Positions 33,285-43,516 of a stretch of DNA of 64,000 nt are shown here, in pieces. This DNA comes from Phycisphaerae bacterium. GTDB taxonomy: Bacteria; Planctomycetota; Phycisphaerae; Phycisphaerales; UBA1924. Both the position numbers and the translations under genes were made by a program. The notes beneath the pieces were generated by a model. It worked only from the letters and a program-made list of their open reading frames with translations. It was not told where the DNA came from and searched no databases. The stretch is taken from contig JAEUIW010000015.1 in the NCBI GenBank assembly GCA_016794925.1, positions 2,221-66,220 on the forward strand, given 5' to 3'. Each line of letters starts with the position of its first letter. The stretch's first letter is position 1.

Positions 33285-33982
33285 CGGGGCGTCCTCCGGT
33301 GCACCAGCGACATCCGGCCGAGTCCGCCGAAGCCGATCACGGCGCCGCGCAGCCCGGCCCGCTCGGCCATGGCGCGGAACTCGGCGCGGGTGAGCGCGGC
33401 GCGGACGGAGCGGGCCGCGTCGTCGTGCACGACCGGGCTGCGCGTGAGGGCGCGGCTGGCCATGCGCACCAGGCCGAGGTTGAGGCGCGAGCGGACGAGG
33501 TCGTTCAGGACCACCATGCGTCGGGCCGCGCGGCCCATGCGCTCCAGGAGGCGCTGGGCGTCGGGATCGGTGAGGTGGTGCAGGAACAGGCTGGCGGTGA
33601 TCACGTCGTAGCCGTCCGGGAGCGGGTCGCGGAGCGCATCGAGTCGGAAGAAGGCGCACGGCGCGCCGGCCGCGGACGCGCGGCGGCGGGCCATGGCGAC
33701 CGAGCGGGGGTTGATGTCGCAGCCGTCCACGCGGAGCGGGAGGCCCCGTCGCGCGGCGCGGAGCGACACGGACACCGCCCAGGCGCCGTCGGCGCACGCG
33801 AGGTCGAGGACGCGGAGCACGCGGCCGGCGCGGCTCGATTCGCGCGCGATGGGGCGCCAGCGGGTCGGGTCCGCGAGGGAGACGGAGTTGAGGCGGCGCA
33901 GGCCGGCGAGGGCGGCGTGGAGCGAAGCCGGATCCAGGCCGGGGTCGTCCATGCGTTCGGGCGTGATCTCGCGGTGTCGCAC
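33281..33982 (-). CDS. Class I SAM-dependent methyltransferase of the PKS cluster
   Basis: The 233-residue enzyme contains RVLRVLDLACADGAWAVSVS as motif I, VDGCDINPRSVAMARRRA, GYDVITASLFLHHLTDPDAQ, and ends RMSLVHRRTPR. Its lead MDDPGLDPASLHAALAGLRR resembles methyltransferases of bacterial type III PKS clusters. The start is uncertain: I prefer the GTG at 33982; ATG 33952 is possible, and the longer frame to 34156 overlaps the divergent gene. It is first of the three-gene operon and probably methylates the aromatic product or a precursor. Confidence 0.83.
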   Translation of the reverse strand: MRHREITPERMDDPGLDPASLHAALAGLRRLNSVSLADPTRWRPIARESSRAGRVLRVLDLACADGAWAVSVSLRAARRGLPLRVDGCDINPRSVAMARRRASAAGAPCAFFRLDALRDPLPDGYDVITASLFLHHLTDPDAQRLLERMGRAARRMVVLNDLVRSRLNLGLVRMASRALTRSPVVHDDAARSVRAALTRAEFRAMAERAGLRGAVIGFGGLGRMSLVHRRTPR

Positions 33983-34116
33983 CGGCGCGCCTTGTGCCTC
34001 GCGGCTGCTCGCGGAGCCGGCGAGGCGCGCTCGCCGTGGCTCGCGGCTGACGCGGCGATGGTAGGTGACGCGGGTCGCGTGCCGTGCGGGGATCGGGGCG
34101 CGCCAACCATTGGGGC

Positions 34117-35385
34117 ATGGGCGCGCGGCCGGGGATCCCAACGTTGCTGGCGGCATCCGGGCTGGTGCTGGTGAACCGGGCCCTGCTGCGGGCGGGCCTG
34201 CGCCGGCGCGTGGACGGGTGGAGGCGCGCGGCCGGGCTGGTGCTGCGGGAGGAGGCCTCGACGTTCGTGCTGTCGGCGTTCGGGCTGGATGCGTGGTCGG
34301 ACGTGGCGGGCGCGGCGCGGCGTGGGGGGCCCGAGACGGAGGCGCACGCGGCGCGTCGTCTGATGGAGTTTCTCAGGGCCGAGCCGTGCTGCCGCGTGCG
34401 GGTGCGGCGGGGCGAGGTGGAGGACCGTGTGGAGGGGTGCGACGGTCCGAGCTGCACGCTGGCGTTTCGGCCGTGGGTGCGGGGCCCGGGGCGATTCGCG
34501 CCGCCCGGCGACTGGTCGGGCGAGCCGGGCGGGGCGTTCACTCCGGGCATGGGCGCGAATCCGCTGATGAACATCGTGTGCCGCGTGGACGAGGACGGGC
34601 GCGCCGACGTGTGGGCGCGGGTGAACCACGTGGGCGCGGACGGGGTTCCGGTGCAGGAGATGCTGTCGCGGCTGGAGGCGGCGTGGGGGGGCGCGGAGTC
34701 GGTGCGGTACCCGACGCACGAGGCGTTCGTGCCGCACGGCGCGGGGCGTCCGCTGCCGGGCCGGCCGGGGCTGTGCGAGGTTCAGACGTTCATCGATTTC
34801 GAGCGGCTGCTGGGGTGGCGGAAACGTGCGAACGCGCGGCTGCGCGATCCGATGACCGTGTCGGCGGCGGTGATGTGGATGCTGGCGCGACACGACGCGT
34901 TCGCGGGCATCCACATCGGCACGACGGTGGAGGTCGCCGCGGGGGGCGGCCTGGGCCGGGGCGTGGGGGTGGTGGTGATTCGTCCGGGCGACTACTTCGG
35001 GCGGCGCGCCGGGCTGGCGCGGTACGCGTCGGATTTCGCGCGCGGGGTGGAGCGCACGCGGCGGCGCGCGAGCGACTCGTGCCGGACGCTGGACGCGGTG
35101 GGGCTGCTGCCGGGCGCACTGGGCGCGGCGCTGCTGGGGCACGCGCTGGAGCGGGCGCCGCGGGCGTTCGGGAGCATGGGGTTGACGATGCTGAAGGACG
35201 CGCGGGTGTTCGGGGCGCCGCTGGCGGCGGCGGGGCACGGGCGCGGCTTCATGGCGGTGGGGAGCGTCGGGCTGGCGAGCGACGGGGGCGGGCGCGTCGG
35301 GTGCGTGTCGGTGAAGGGCCCGGAGGCGGTGGTGTCGGGGTACCCGCGGGCGCTGCGCGAGGCGCTGGAGCGCGGGGGGGATTGA
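34117..35385 (+). CDS. Putative HxxxDG acyltransferase, divergent from PKS operon
   Basis: This 422-residue protein shows the HxxxDG motif at 171-176 (RVNHVGADGVPVQEML), the catalytic signature shared by condensation-domain, BAHD, CAT and 2-oxoacid dehydrogenase E2 acyltransferases. A later strand region VSAAVMWMLARHDAFAGIHI and MGLTMLKDARVFG fits a CoA-dependent acyltransferase fold. There is no signal peptide. It starts about 135 bases upstream of and divergent to the methyltransferase gene, so it is a good candidate tailoring or starter-loading enzyme of the polyketide cluster. Codons are strongly G-ending, unlike genes upstream of 33 kb. The exact family is unsure. Confidence 0.7.
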   Translation: MGARPGIPTLLAASGLVLVNRALLRAGLRRRVDGWRRAAGLVLREEASTFVLSAFGLDAWSDVAGAARRGGPETEAHAARRLMEFLRAEPCCRVRVRRGEVEDRVEGCDGPSCTLAFRPWVRGPGRFAPPGDWSGEPGGAFTPGMGANPLMNIVCRVDEDGRADVWARVNHVGADGVPVQEMLSRLEAAWGGAESVRYPTHEAFVPHGAGRPLPGRPGLCEVQTFIDFERLLGWRKRANARLRDPMTVSAAVMWMLARHDAFAGIHIGTTVEVAAGGGLGRGVGVVVIRPGDYFGRRAGLARYASDFARGVERTRRRASDSCRTLDAVGLLPGALGAALLGHALERAPRAFGSMGLTMLKDARVFGAPLAAAGHGRGFMAVGSVGLASDGGGRVGCVSVKGPEAVVSGYPRALREALERGGD

Positions 35386-35775
35386 GGCATCGCGACGCGG
35401 GGCGCGGGAAGGGGCCCGGGCTCGGTCCGCTGACGCGGGGAGGATGGGAGCGGCGGCGCGCAGGAGCGCGGTGGCGGCGCGGCGCTTCTCGATGGGATCA
35501 GCGGAGGAGGATGCGACGGAGCGGAGGGCGTCGAGGGCCTCGGCGCGCAGCCGGGTCTGGCGGAGCGCGGCGCACGCGTTGAAAAAGTCGAGAAGGGAAG
35601 CGAGGTGGGCGCGGGCCGCGGGGTCCGCCGCGAGAGCGAGGAGTTGCTCAGGAGAAAGAGCGGAGGGGTTGAAGTTGGAATCGATGAGGTGCCGGAGCAA
35701 CGGGTGATGAGGGGGGAGCGTGGAAACGACGTTGGGGTCGGCGGGAGGAGTCGAGATGGCGTTGGAAACGACCAC
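35386..35775 (-). CDS. Helical hypothetical protein, 3' end unresolved
   Basis: From the GTG at 35775 the frame encodes about 130 credible residues: PHHPLLRHLIDSNFNPSALS, PEQLLALAADPAARAHLASL and LLDFFNACAALRQTRLRAEA, then SSADPIEKRRAATALLRAAA. These are amphipathic helices resembling short planctomycete proteins of unknown role, possibly DNA- or RNA-associated. No stop codon occurs before the frame runs antisense through the acyltransferase (it stays open to 33601), where the composition becomes low-complexity. Either the real stop has been lost through a frameshift or the proteins overlap. The end given here is only where the overlap begins. A TTGACA-16-TATATT promoter lies at 35812-35785, leaving almost no leader. 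Confidence 0.5.
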
Positions 35776-35784
35776 GATCCGTCA

Positions 35785-35812
35785 AATATACGGATTTTGG
35801 AAGGGTTGTCAA
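35785..35812 (-). promoter_or_regulatory. Promoter of the helical hypothetical gene
   Basis: On the minus strand TTGACA (35812-35807) is separated by 16 bases from TATATT (35790-35785). The expected start site is within a few bases of the GTG at 35775, so the mRNA would be leaderless or nearly so. One copy of the TACGGATTT direct repeat overlaps the -10 and the other is upstream of the -35. Confidence 0.65.
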
Positions 35813-36074
35813 TAGGTTTTTGTACGGATTTGCGTTTTTCCATAAGTATTTGTCAACACGTTGTTTACGTCGCATGTTCGGACGTGATTGGCACGTGTAT
35901 GGAGGAAATTTGGCTTACCTGCGGCTGGCGATGGCAGGGTCCGGGCGTACTCGGGGGGAATCAGTTTTTTTCTCGGGACGGTGCGCGGGTGTTTTTGCCC
36001 ATCCGATTGGGGCTTCTTCTCGAGGGGTGTGCGAGTCGGCGGGGCGGCCGCGCGGATTTCCGCCGCGGAGAGGA

Positions 36075-36102
36075 TTGGCATCCCCACAACTTGTGATACC
36101 TT
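36075..36102 (+). promoter_or_regulatory. Candidate promoter of the PEP-CTERM gene
   Basis: TTGGCA (36075-36080), a 16-base spacer and TACCTT (36097-36102) give a moderate sigma70 match about 60 bases upstream of the ATG at 36165. A short perfect GCCGCC-TTG-GGCGGC hairpin would lie in the leader. Confidence 0.4.
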
Positions 36103-36164
36103 GGGATGTGGATCGCCGCCTTGGGCGGCGTGTGGGAGCGAGGCTCAGCGAGAGGAGCGGGAGC

Positions 36165-36920
36165 ATGTCATTCACACTTCGCGCGGTCGGGGTGGTCGCG
36201 GTGCTGGCGGCGTCGGCGGCGCGGGCGGACGTGATTTCGATCGCGGCGGAACAGGCGGGGAACTACGCGTCCGACGGGATCGGGAACATCAACACGCTGG
36301 CGTTTCAGAATTACTTCGTGGGGTATTCCACGCCGAGCGCCATCGCGGAACGGCGGAATTTCTTTCACTTCCATACGGGTCCGCTGGGGAGCGTGACGGT
36401 GGTGAGCGGCGAGCTGGTGGTGTACGTGCCGAAGTTCGCGCCGGGCGCGACGACGGATCCCGGGGACGGGTATATCAGCCCGGATCCATCGGAGGTGTAC
36501 CGGATCTCGGGCACGATGGTCCCTGCCTCGGAGGTGACGGACGCGACCAACAGTCCGGCGGAGTCGATGGCGATCTGGGACACGCTGGGGACGGGCCTGT
36601 TCTTCGGCGCGATCGAGGTGTTCCCGTCGTCGAAGGGGACGTACCTGCACATCCCGCTGTCGGCGGCGGCGATCGGGATCCTGGATACGGGGCCGACGGA
36701 CTTCGTGATCGGGGGGAAGCTGGATTCGCTGGATCGGTCGCGGCCGATGGTTCTGGACGAGCTGCTGTTCTCGTTCACGGATGTTCCGGGATCGGGCGTG
36801 TTCGAGCCGCCGACGCTGAAGCTGACGATCGTGCCTGGGCCGGGCAGCTTGGTGCTGGTGCTGGCGGGCGCGGCGGGCGTGATGGCGGCGAGGCGAAGAG
36901 CCTCTGTGTTTCGAGCGTGA
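36165..36920 (+). CDS. PEP-CTERM-like secreted protein
   Basis: The 251-residue protein has an N-terminal signal (SFTLRAVGVVAVLAASAARA) and a C-terminal sorting tail of the PEP-CTERM type: IVPGPGSLVLVLAGAAGVMA followed by ARRRASVFRA, that is a Pro-rich proximal motif, one hydrophobic helix and an Arg-rich end. It is expected to be processed by an exosortase, which is not in this window. The body is beta-rich (FFHFHTGPLGSVTVVSGELV) without catalytic motifs. GGAGCGGGAG lies just before the ATG at 36165. It may be a surface or extracellular-matrix protein. Confidence 0.85.
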   Translation: MSFTLRAVGVVAVLAASAARADVISIAAEQAGNYASDGIGNINTLAFQNYFVGYSTPSAIAERRNFFHFHTGPLGSVTVVSGELVVYVPKFAPGATTDPGDGYISPDPSEVYRISGTMVPASEVTDATNSPAESMAIWDTLGTGLFFGAIEVFPSSKGTYLHIPLSAAAIGILDTGPTDFVIGGKLDSLDRSRPMVLDELLFSFTDVPGSGVFEPPTLKLTIVPGPGSLVLVLAGAAGVMAARRRASVFRA

Positions 36921-37087
36921 ACCTCGGCAATCGCATGGAATTCGCTTGTGCGGCGGGCGGCGGGCGGCGCATCGGGCCGCGGGTTGCGCGTGTCGGCGGC
37001 GGCGTTCGCCGCGGGCCGCGTGCATCGAGATGCGGTTCCGCGTTCGCGCGTTTCGGCGACGCGGGCCCGATCGGGATCGTGCCGTCT

Positions 37088-37837
37088 TCACGCCGGTGCG
37101 CCGCCGAAGAACCGCTTCCACGCCACGGCGATCTGGTTGTCCCACGCCTCGAAGACCTCGTCGGCCGAGAGCGTCGTTGGTCCGGTCTGGCGCTGAAGCC
37201 ATTCCTGCATCCGGCGCAGACCGATGAGCTGCATCTGCGCCATCCACCCCACGCGATAGAGGTTGCTCCGGTACTCCTCCTCGCGGAGCAGAAACCGGTC
37301 GGTCGTGCGTCTCGCCTTGCGACGCGCGAGGGCGACGTCCGCGAGGGTTTCCACGCCTTCGACGAACAGCCCCGCGCTGTGGGTGGGGTCGAAGGCATGG
37401 AGTATGGCTTTCGCGAACAGGGCCGTCGTGCGCCCGACCACGTGCCAGGAAAAATGGGTCTCGACGGAAGCGAGGGCCAGCTTGACCTCGACCCCGGCGT
37501 GCTCGACGCGTTCGATGATCTCGTACATTCTGTCGCGAATGCCAACGGCTCGAACGTGGTGCCCGTTCAACGTGGGCTCCGCGTCAGCGGGTTTGCGTCC
37601 CCTGCCCGCTTCCCCGATCCTGATGGGGACCTGGTCGATGGTGTCGGCGTACGCATCGACCAACTCGCGCAGGACCGTGTGAAGATGTTCGAGCGTCTGC
37701 GCGAGCCCGGCGAGCAGGGCGAGGCCGGAAACGAGCTCGTCATGGAGGCTCCGGGATTTCGCGTCGGCGCAATCTTTCGCTCGTTGGGTGATGGCCACCG
37801 AGAGCAATTCGAACGAGTTCGTGAAGTGGTCGAGCAT
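37088..37837 (-). CDS. Unrecognised helical protein downstream of lepA
   Basis: This 249-residue protein is predicted to be almost entirely alpha-helical, with coiled-coil-like stretches (SLHDELVSGLALLAGLAQTL; MYEIIERVEHAGVEVKLALA) and a C-terminal YRVGWMAQMQLIGLRRMQEW. There is no signal peptide, membrane helix or cysteine motif, and I do not recognise the family. It starts 42 bases after the lepA stop on the same strand with a weak ribosome site, so it may be read through from lepA. Function unknown. Confidence 0.65.
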   Translation of the reverse strand: MLDHFTNSFELLSVAITQRAKDCADAKSRSLHDELVSGLALLAGLAQTLEHLHTVLRELVDAYADTIDQVPIRIGEAGRGRKPADAEPTLNGHHVRAVGIRDRMYEIIERVEHAGVEVKLALASVETHFSWHVVGRTTALFAKAILHAFDPTHSAGLFVEGVETLADVALARRKARRTTDRFLLREEEYRSNLYRVGWMAQMQLIGLRRMQEWLQRQTGPTTLSADEVFEAWDNQIAVAWKRFFGGAPA

Positions 37838-37879
37838 GGGGATGGTGTCCTGCCGCGTCGCCCGCTCGCATGGATTCGC

Positions 37880-39796
<1,917 letters not shown>

Positions 39797-39844
39797 TCGA
39801 AGTGATGGTAGGAGCGGGGCGTGTCGCGCACACCGCGGCGCGAG

Positions 39845-41233
39845 TCAGGCGGGGGCGAACCAGCCCGAGACGGTGTCCCAGAGGAGCCGAACGTTGAGGA
39901 CGATGATGGTGGCCGCGCAGAGCCAGGCGAGCACGGCGGTGACGGGGTGGTTGACGAACGGCCCCATTTTGGTTCTGGAGGAGGTGAACTGCACGAGAGG
40001 GATGACGGCGAAGGGGAGCTGGAAGCTGAGGATGACCTGGGAGAGAACGAGCAGGTCGGTGGCCTTGGACTCGCCGTAGACGGCGATGACGATGACGGCC
40101 GGGACGATGGCGATGGAGCGCGTGATGAGGCGTCGGAGCCAGGGGGGCAGGCGGAGATTGAGGAAGCCCTCCATGACGATCTGCCCGGCGAGGGTGCCGG
40201 TGATGGTGGCGTTCTGGCCGGAGGCGAGGAGCGCGACGGCGAAGAGGGTGGAGGCGAGGGACGCGCCAAGGACGGGGGTGAGGAGTTCGTAGGCGTCCTT
40301 GATCTCGGCGACCTCGGCGCGGCCGGTGGCGTGGAACGCGGCGGCGGCGAGGATGAGGATCGCGGCGTTGATGAAGAGCGCGAAGAGCAGGGCAACGGTG
40401 GAGTCGATGGTGGCGTAGCGGATGGCCTCGCGCTTGCCGGGGTCGGTGCGTTGGAAGTCGCGTGTCTGAACGATGGCGGAGTGCAGGTAGAGGTTGTGGG
40501 GCATGACGGTGGCGCCGAGAATGCCGATGGCGATGTAGAGCGCGGCGGGGTCGGTGACGATGGTGGAGGAGGGGAGGAACCCCGCGGCGGCGTCGCGCCA
40601 GAGGGGCTGGGCGACGAAGATCTCGTAGGCGAAGCAGCCCCCGATGATGACGATGAGGCCGAGGACGAGGGCCTCGATCCAGCGGAAGCCGAAGTTCATC
40701 AGCAGGAGCACGACGAAGACGTCGAGAACGGTCAGGCAGACTCCCCAGATCAGCGGCAGGCCGAAGAGCAGTTGCAGGGCGATGGCCGAGCCGAGCACCT
40801 CGGCGAGGTCGCAGGCGGCGATGGCGAGCTCGCAGGCGAGCCAGAGGAAGATGCCCACGGGCCGGGAGTAGTGGTCGCGGCACGCCTGGGCGAGATCGCG
40901 CCCGGTGACGACGCCGAGCTTGACGCACAGGGCCTGCAGGAGCATCGCGATAAGATTGGAAAGGAGAATAACGAAAAGGAGGGAGTAGCCGAACCTGGAT
41001 CCGCCCTGCAGGTCGGTGGCCCAGTTCCCGGGGTCCATGTATCCGACGGCGACGAGGTAGCCGGGCCCCGCGAAGGCGAGGAGCTTGCGGAACACGCCCG
41101 CGCGCGAGACGGAGACCGAGCGGTAGACCTCGGGGAGCGGGGCCATGCCGTCGGCGCGCCGGAAGCCGTAGGTGGAGCGGTGGTGGGGCGCGGCGGAAGA
41201 GGATGTTGCGGGTGGGGCGGCGGGCGGCTTCAT
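39845..41233 (-). CDS. mntH: Nramp-family Mn2+/Fe2+ transporter
   Basis: The 462-residue proton-coupled divalent metal transporter has both metal-binding Nramp motifs: DPGN at 67-70 in [17 protein letters not shown], and [15 protein letters not shown] in helix 6. About eleven helices follow the usual order, and [20 protein letters not shown] is the conserved transport signature. The N-terminal 45 residues are a cytosolic Pro/Ala-rich extension. The ATG at 41233 overlaps the mntR stop (ATGA), so regulator and transporter are one operon. Manganese is the likeliest substrate given the DtxR-type regulator. Confidence 0.94.
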   Translation of the reverse strand: MKPPAAPPATSSSAAPHHRSTYGFRRADGMAPLPEVYRSVSVSRAGVFRKLLAFAGPGYLVAVGYMDPGNWATDLQGGSRFGYSLLFVILLSNLIAMLLQALCVKLGVVTGRDLAQACRDHYSRPVGIFLWLACELAIAACDLAEVLGSAIALQLLFGLPLIWGVCLTVLDVFVVLLLMNFGFRWIEALVLGLIVIIGGCFAYEIFVAQPLWRDAAAGFLPSSTIVTDPAALYIAIGILGATVMPHNLYLHSAIVQTRDFQRTDPGKREAIRYATIDSTVALLFALFINAAILILAAAAFHATGRAEVAEIKDAYELLTPVLGASLASTLFAVALLASGQNATITGTLAGQIVMEGFLNLRLPPWLRRLITRSIAIVPAVIVIAVYGESKATDLLVLSQVILSFQLPFAVIPLVQFTSSRTKMGPFVNHPVTAVLAWLCAATIIVLNVRLLWDTVSGWFAPA

Positions 41234-41682
41234 GGCGATCTCCGGGCGCGGCCGGGCTTGCGGAGCGGCGGGGTCGCGGGGCGGGGCTTGGGGGGGATGG
41301 GTCGGCCGTGCGGGCAGGTCGCGGGCTCGCCCATGACGCCGGCGATGCGGTCCTCGAATTCCTCGGAGATGTGGTGCTCGAGAATCTCGGCCTGCTCGTG
41401 CGCGTCGGCGGGGTCAAAGCCCAGGTGGTCGGTGAGGTATCGCTCCAGGAGGCGGTGGTGGCGGATGGTCTCGAGTGCGACGGACTCGCCCTTGGCGGTG
41501 AGCGTGCAGCCGCGGTATGGGGTGTGCGCGACGTAGCCGTCGCGGGCGAGGGACTTGAGCATCTTGCTGACGGCGGCCTCGGAGCAGCGGAGACGCCCGG
41601 CCAGGAGGCGGGTCTCGGCTGGCCGTCCGTCACGCGTCAGGGCGTAGATGGTCTTGGCGTAGTCCTGGAGAGGTGCGGACAC
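41230..41682 (-). CDS. mntR: DtxR/MntR-family metal-responsive regulator
   Basis: The 150-residue regulator has an N-terminal winged helix: [40 protein letters not shown], followed by [20 protein letters not shown] and the dimer/metal domain [40 protein letters not shown], with the E/H residues used for Mn or Fe binding. [12 protein letters not shown] motif follows, then a basic tail. The start is GTG at 41682. Two inverted repeats lie just upstream, as expected for an autoregulated operator. It represses mntH when metal is sufficient, by family knowledge. Confidence 0.92.
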   Translation of the reverse strand: MSAPLQDYAKTIYALTRDGRPAETRLLAGRLRCSEAAVSKMLKSLARDGYVAHTPYRGCTLTAKGESVALETIRHHRLLERYLTDHLGFDPADAHEQAEILEHHISEEFEDRIAGVMGEPATCPHGRPIPPKPRPATPPLRKPGRARRSP

Positions 41683-41690
41683 GGCCGGAG

Positions 41691-41706
41691 TTTAACCACG
41701 GTTGAA
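41691..41706. promoter_or_regulatory. Probable MntR operator
   Basis: TTTAACC-AC-GGTTGAA is a near-perfect inverted repeat (one mismatch) starting nine bases upstream of the mntR GTG. It overlaps TTAAAC, a possible -10 on the minus strand. DtxR-family proteins bind comparable palindromes in the promoter of their own gene. Confidence 0.55.
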
Positions 41707-41709
41707 CAA

Positions 41710-41727
41710 ATTTTCCACAAGGAAAAT
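41710..41727. repeat. Second inverted repeat upstream of mntR
   Basis: ATTTTCC (41710-41716) and GGAAAAT (41721-41727) form a perfect 7-bp inverted repeat with a 4-base centre, three bases beyond the probable MntR operator. It may be a second binding site or cover the -35 region (TTGTGG on the minus strand). Confidence 0.5.
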
Positions 41728-41809
41728 ATGATGGATGAACGAGCACCTTCGGCGCGACGGGCGACCGGCGGGGATCGACCCTTGGGGAGATGCCGGGCTG
41801 GCGCGGGAG

Positions 41810-43174
41810 TCAGAGGCCCCTGCTCTTGAGGTGCGCCTCGATGATCTCGGCGAGCTTGTGCTCGTGGCCGGGTGTGTAGCCGATGTCCTGGAACAGCACG
41901 GAGCCGTCGGCGCCGAGGACGATGAGGTGCGGGATGGGTCCCACGCCGTACATGTCGGAGATGCGCTCGCCTTCGAGCAGGAGCGTGTAGGTGTACTTCT
42001 TGCTCTTCATGTACGCCGCGGGCTCGCCGTCGTCGTTGGTGGAGATGCCGATGACGGAGACGGGGCGCCCCTGGAAGCGCTCGTGAATGTTCTGGAGCCC
42101 GGGCATGGTTTGCTTGCAGGGGCCGCACCACGTGGCCCAGAAATCCAGGACCACGACACGTCCGGCGAATTCGGCGAGGGAGCGCTCGACTCCGGTTGAA
42201 TCCGGGAGCGAGAAGGGCGGGGCGATGGCCCCGATCTCGAGCGGGGTCGGCCCGGCCTCGGCGTGGGTGTCCGTGGCGGGAGGATCAACCTTGGTGTAAC
42301 CCTCCGGGGGGGTGAGGTCGGGGCTGCCGCGTGCGGCGTCGTTGAGGGCGAGGTCGGAGACCTCGATGATGACGGATCCGACTTGGGCGGGGTCCCCGGT
42401 GTCGAGCGGATATTCGACGCGCCGGGTGAGGTGATCGTCCACACCGACGCAGTGGCGGACCGTGAGGGGCGGGATCGCGTGCTCGTGCGGGACGTCATCG
42501 TCCTGGGCGTCATCGTGGGCGTGCTCGTGAGGATCGAGTTCATCTGCCGTGGACATGTCGATCTCGATGGCGAGCACGTCGCAGGGGACGCCGGCGATGT
42601 CCTGACGCCCCACGACCTCGACCGACTTGACCTCGGCGAGCTCGAGGGCCTCGGGGACGACGAGGTCCCAGACGAGCAGGCCCATCGCGTCGCTCAAGGC
42701 CGCGGCGTCGGCGTAGCCGCCCGCGTCGGCGACCCAGTAGGTGCGCGCGTCGTGATCGATGTACGTGGTGCGGTTGCCGTCGAACGCGACCTGCACGCGG
42801 AACAGGGCGGGGGGACCATCGCGGCCGGGCTCGGGCGAGCCGACGCGATCGAGATCTACGCGGAACTTGGCCGGGAAGGGAATTCCGTCGGCGAGGGGTT
42901 CGAGCGTGACGCGGCCGCGCACGGCGGGGATCAGCGTGGCGAAGGGCCCGGTGGCGGATTGGGTCGCGGTGTAGGACGCGCGTTCGACGCCGCGGGCGGC
43001 GGCGGCGGTGGCTTCGAGCTTGGCGCGGCCGGGTGATGGCGCGGGCGTGGTGTGCCCGTGGCGCGGGGGTTGGGAAACGGATGGAGTGGGCGGCTCGGTC
43101 GCCGCGCGGCCGCAGGCCACGACGAGAAGCGTCGCCGCGAGTGCTCCGGTGATGGTGCGGTGAGTCGCGCGCAT
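41810..43174 (-). CDS. TlpA-like thioredoxin-domain lipoprotein
   Basis: The 454-residue protein has a lipoprotein signal (HRTITGALAATLLVVAC), a long N-terminal domain of about 290 residues resembling outer-membrane lipoprotein-sorting-type beta sheets (GNRTTYIDHDARTYWVADAG; a His/Asp-rich loop DPHEHAHDDAQDDDVPHEHA), then a thioredoxin-fold domain with VVVLDFWATWCGPCKQTMPG (WCGPC) and GVGPIPHLIVLGADGSVLFQ (cis-Pro). It probably acts as a periplasmic thiol reductant. The His-rich loop may bind metal. AAAGG precedes the ATG at 43174. Confidence 0.88.
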   Translation of the reverse strand: MRATHRTITGALAATLLVVACGRAATEPPTPSVSQPPRHGHTTPAPSPGRAKLEATAAAARGVERASYTATQSATGPFATLIPAVRGRVTLEPLADGIPFPAKFRVDLDRVGSPEPGRDGPPALFRVQVAFDGNRTTYIDHDARTYWVADAGGYADAAALSDAMGLLVWDLVVPEALELAEVKSVEVVGRQDIAGVPCDVLAIEIDMSTADELDPHEHAHDDAQDDDVPHEHAIPPLTVRHCVGVDDHLTRRVEYPLDTGDPAQVGSVIIEVSDLALNDAARGSPDLTPPEGYTKVDPPATDTHAEAGPTPLEIGAIAPPFSLPDSTGVERSLAEFAGRVVVLDFWATWCGPCKQTMPGLQNIHERFQGRPVSVIGISTNDDGEPAAYMKSKKYTYTLLLEGERISDMYGVGPIPHLIVLGADGSVLFQDIGYTPGHEHKLAEIIEAHLKSRGL

Positions 43175-43223
43175 GCGTGTGCCTTTCAGGTTTGGCGGTC
43201 GGCGTGAGGCGTTGCGGATCGTG

Positions 43224-43484
43224 TCAACCGGGCTTGCGATCGGGATGGGGCGGAGCGAGCGGAGGGGCGACCGAGGGGGGATCGGGACGGACGATGACTT
43301 CTTCGACGACGGTTCGCCGGAGCGTGACGGAACCGGTATCGGTGCGTCGCGTCTCCTCGTGCACATCGCGGGAGACGACACGGGATCGTTCCCCTTCGGC
43401 GGCGCCGGACGCGCCGCGGGCGAGGTTCCCGAAGAACAACCCGATGTTGCGCATCAGGGAGCGTTTCTTCGGTTCCTGGGACAT
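43224..43484 (-). CDS. Small conserved hypothetical protein
   Basis: This 86-residue protein, MSQEPKKRSLMRNIGLFFGN and so on, has a short hydrophobic N-terminal stretch, then RVVSRDVHEETRRTDTGSVT and LRRTVVEEVIVRPDPPS, a pattern that I recall from short planctomycete proteins. It lies 33 bases after nuoE on the same strand, and may be co-transcribed with it. No motif indicates function. The start ATG at 43484 is chosen because upstream in-frame sequence overlaps nuoE. Confidence 0.65.
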   Translation of the reverse strand: MSQEPKKRSLMRNIGLFFGNLARGASGAAEGERSRVVSRDVHEETRRTDTGSVTLRRTVVEEVIVRPDPPSVAPPLAPPHPDRKPG

Positions 43485-43516
43485 GCGTGATGGTAGAGGG
43501 TCGGTCGCGGGGCGCG

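Larger units (their letters stand above)
35776..36164. other. Divergent intergenic region with AT-rich core
   Basis: About 390 bases lie between the helical hypothetical gene and the PEP-CTERM gene. The left 100 bases are AT-rich and contain the minus-strand promoter and two direct copies of TACGGATTT (35789-35797 and 35823-35831). The right end contains a plus-strand promoter candidate and a GCCGCC/GGCGGC hairpin (36115-36129) in the leader. The short open frames inside do not look like proteins. Confidence 0.5.

Noticed and set aside
35809-36087. Possible 92-residue minus-strand gene in the AT-rich spacer
   Set aside because: It overlaps the leaderless promoter and the direct repeats, and the translation is not protein-like.
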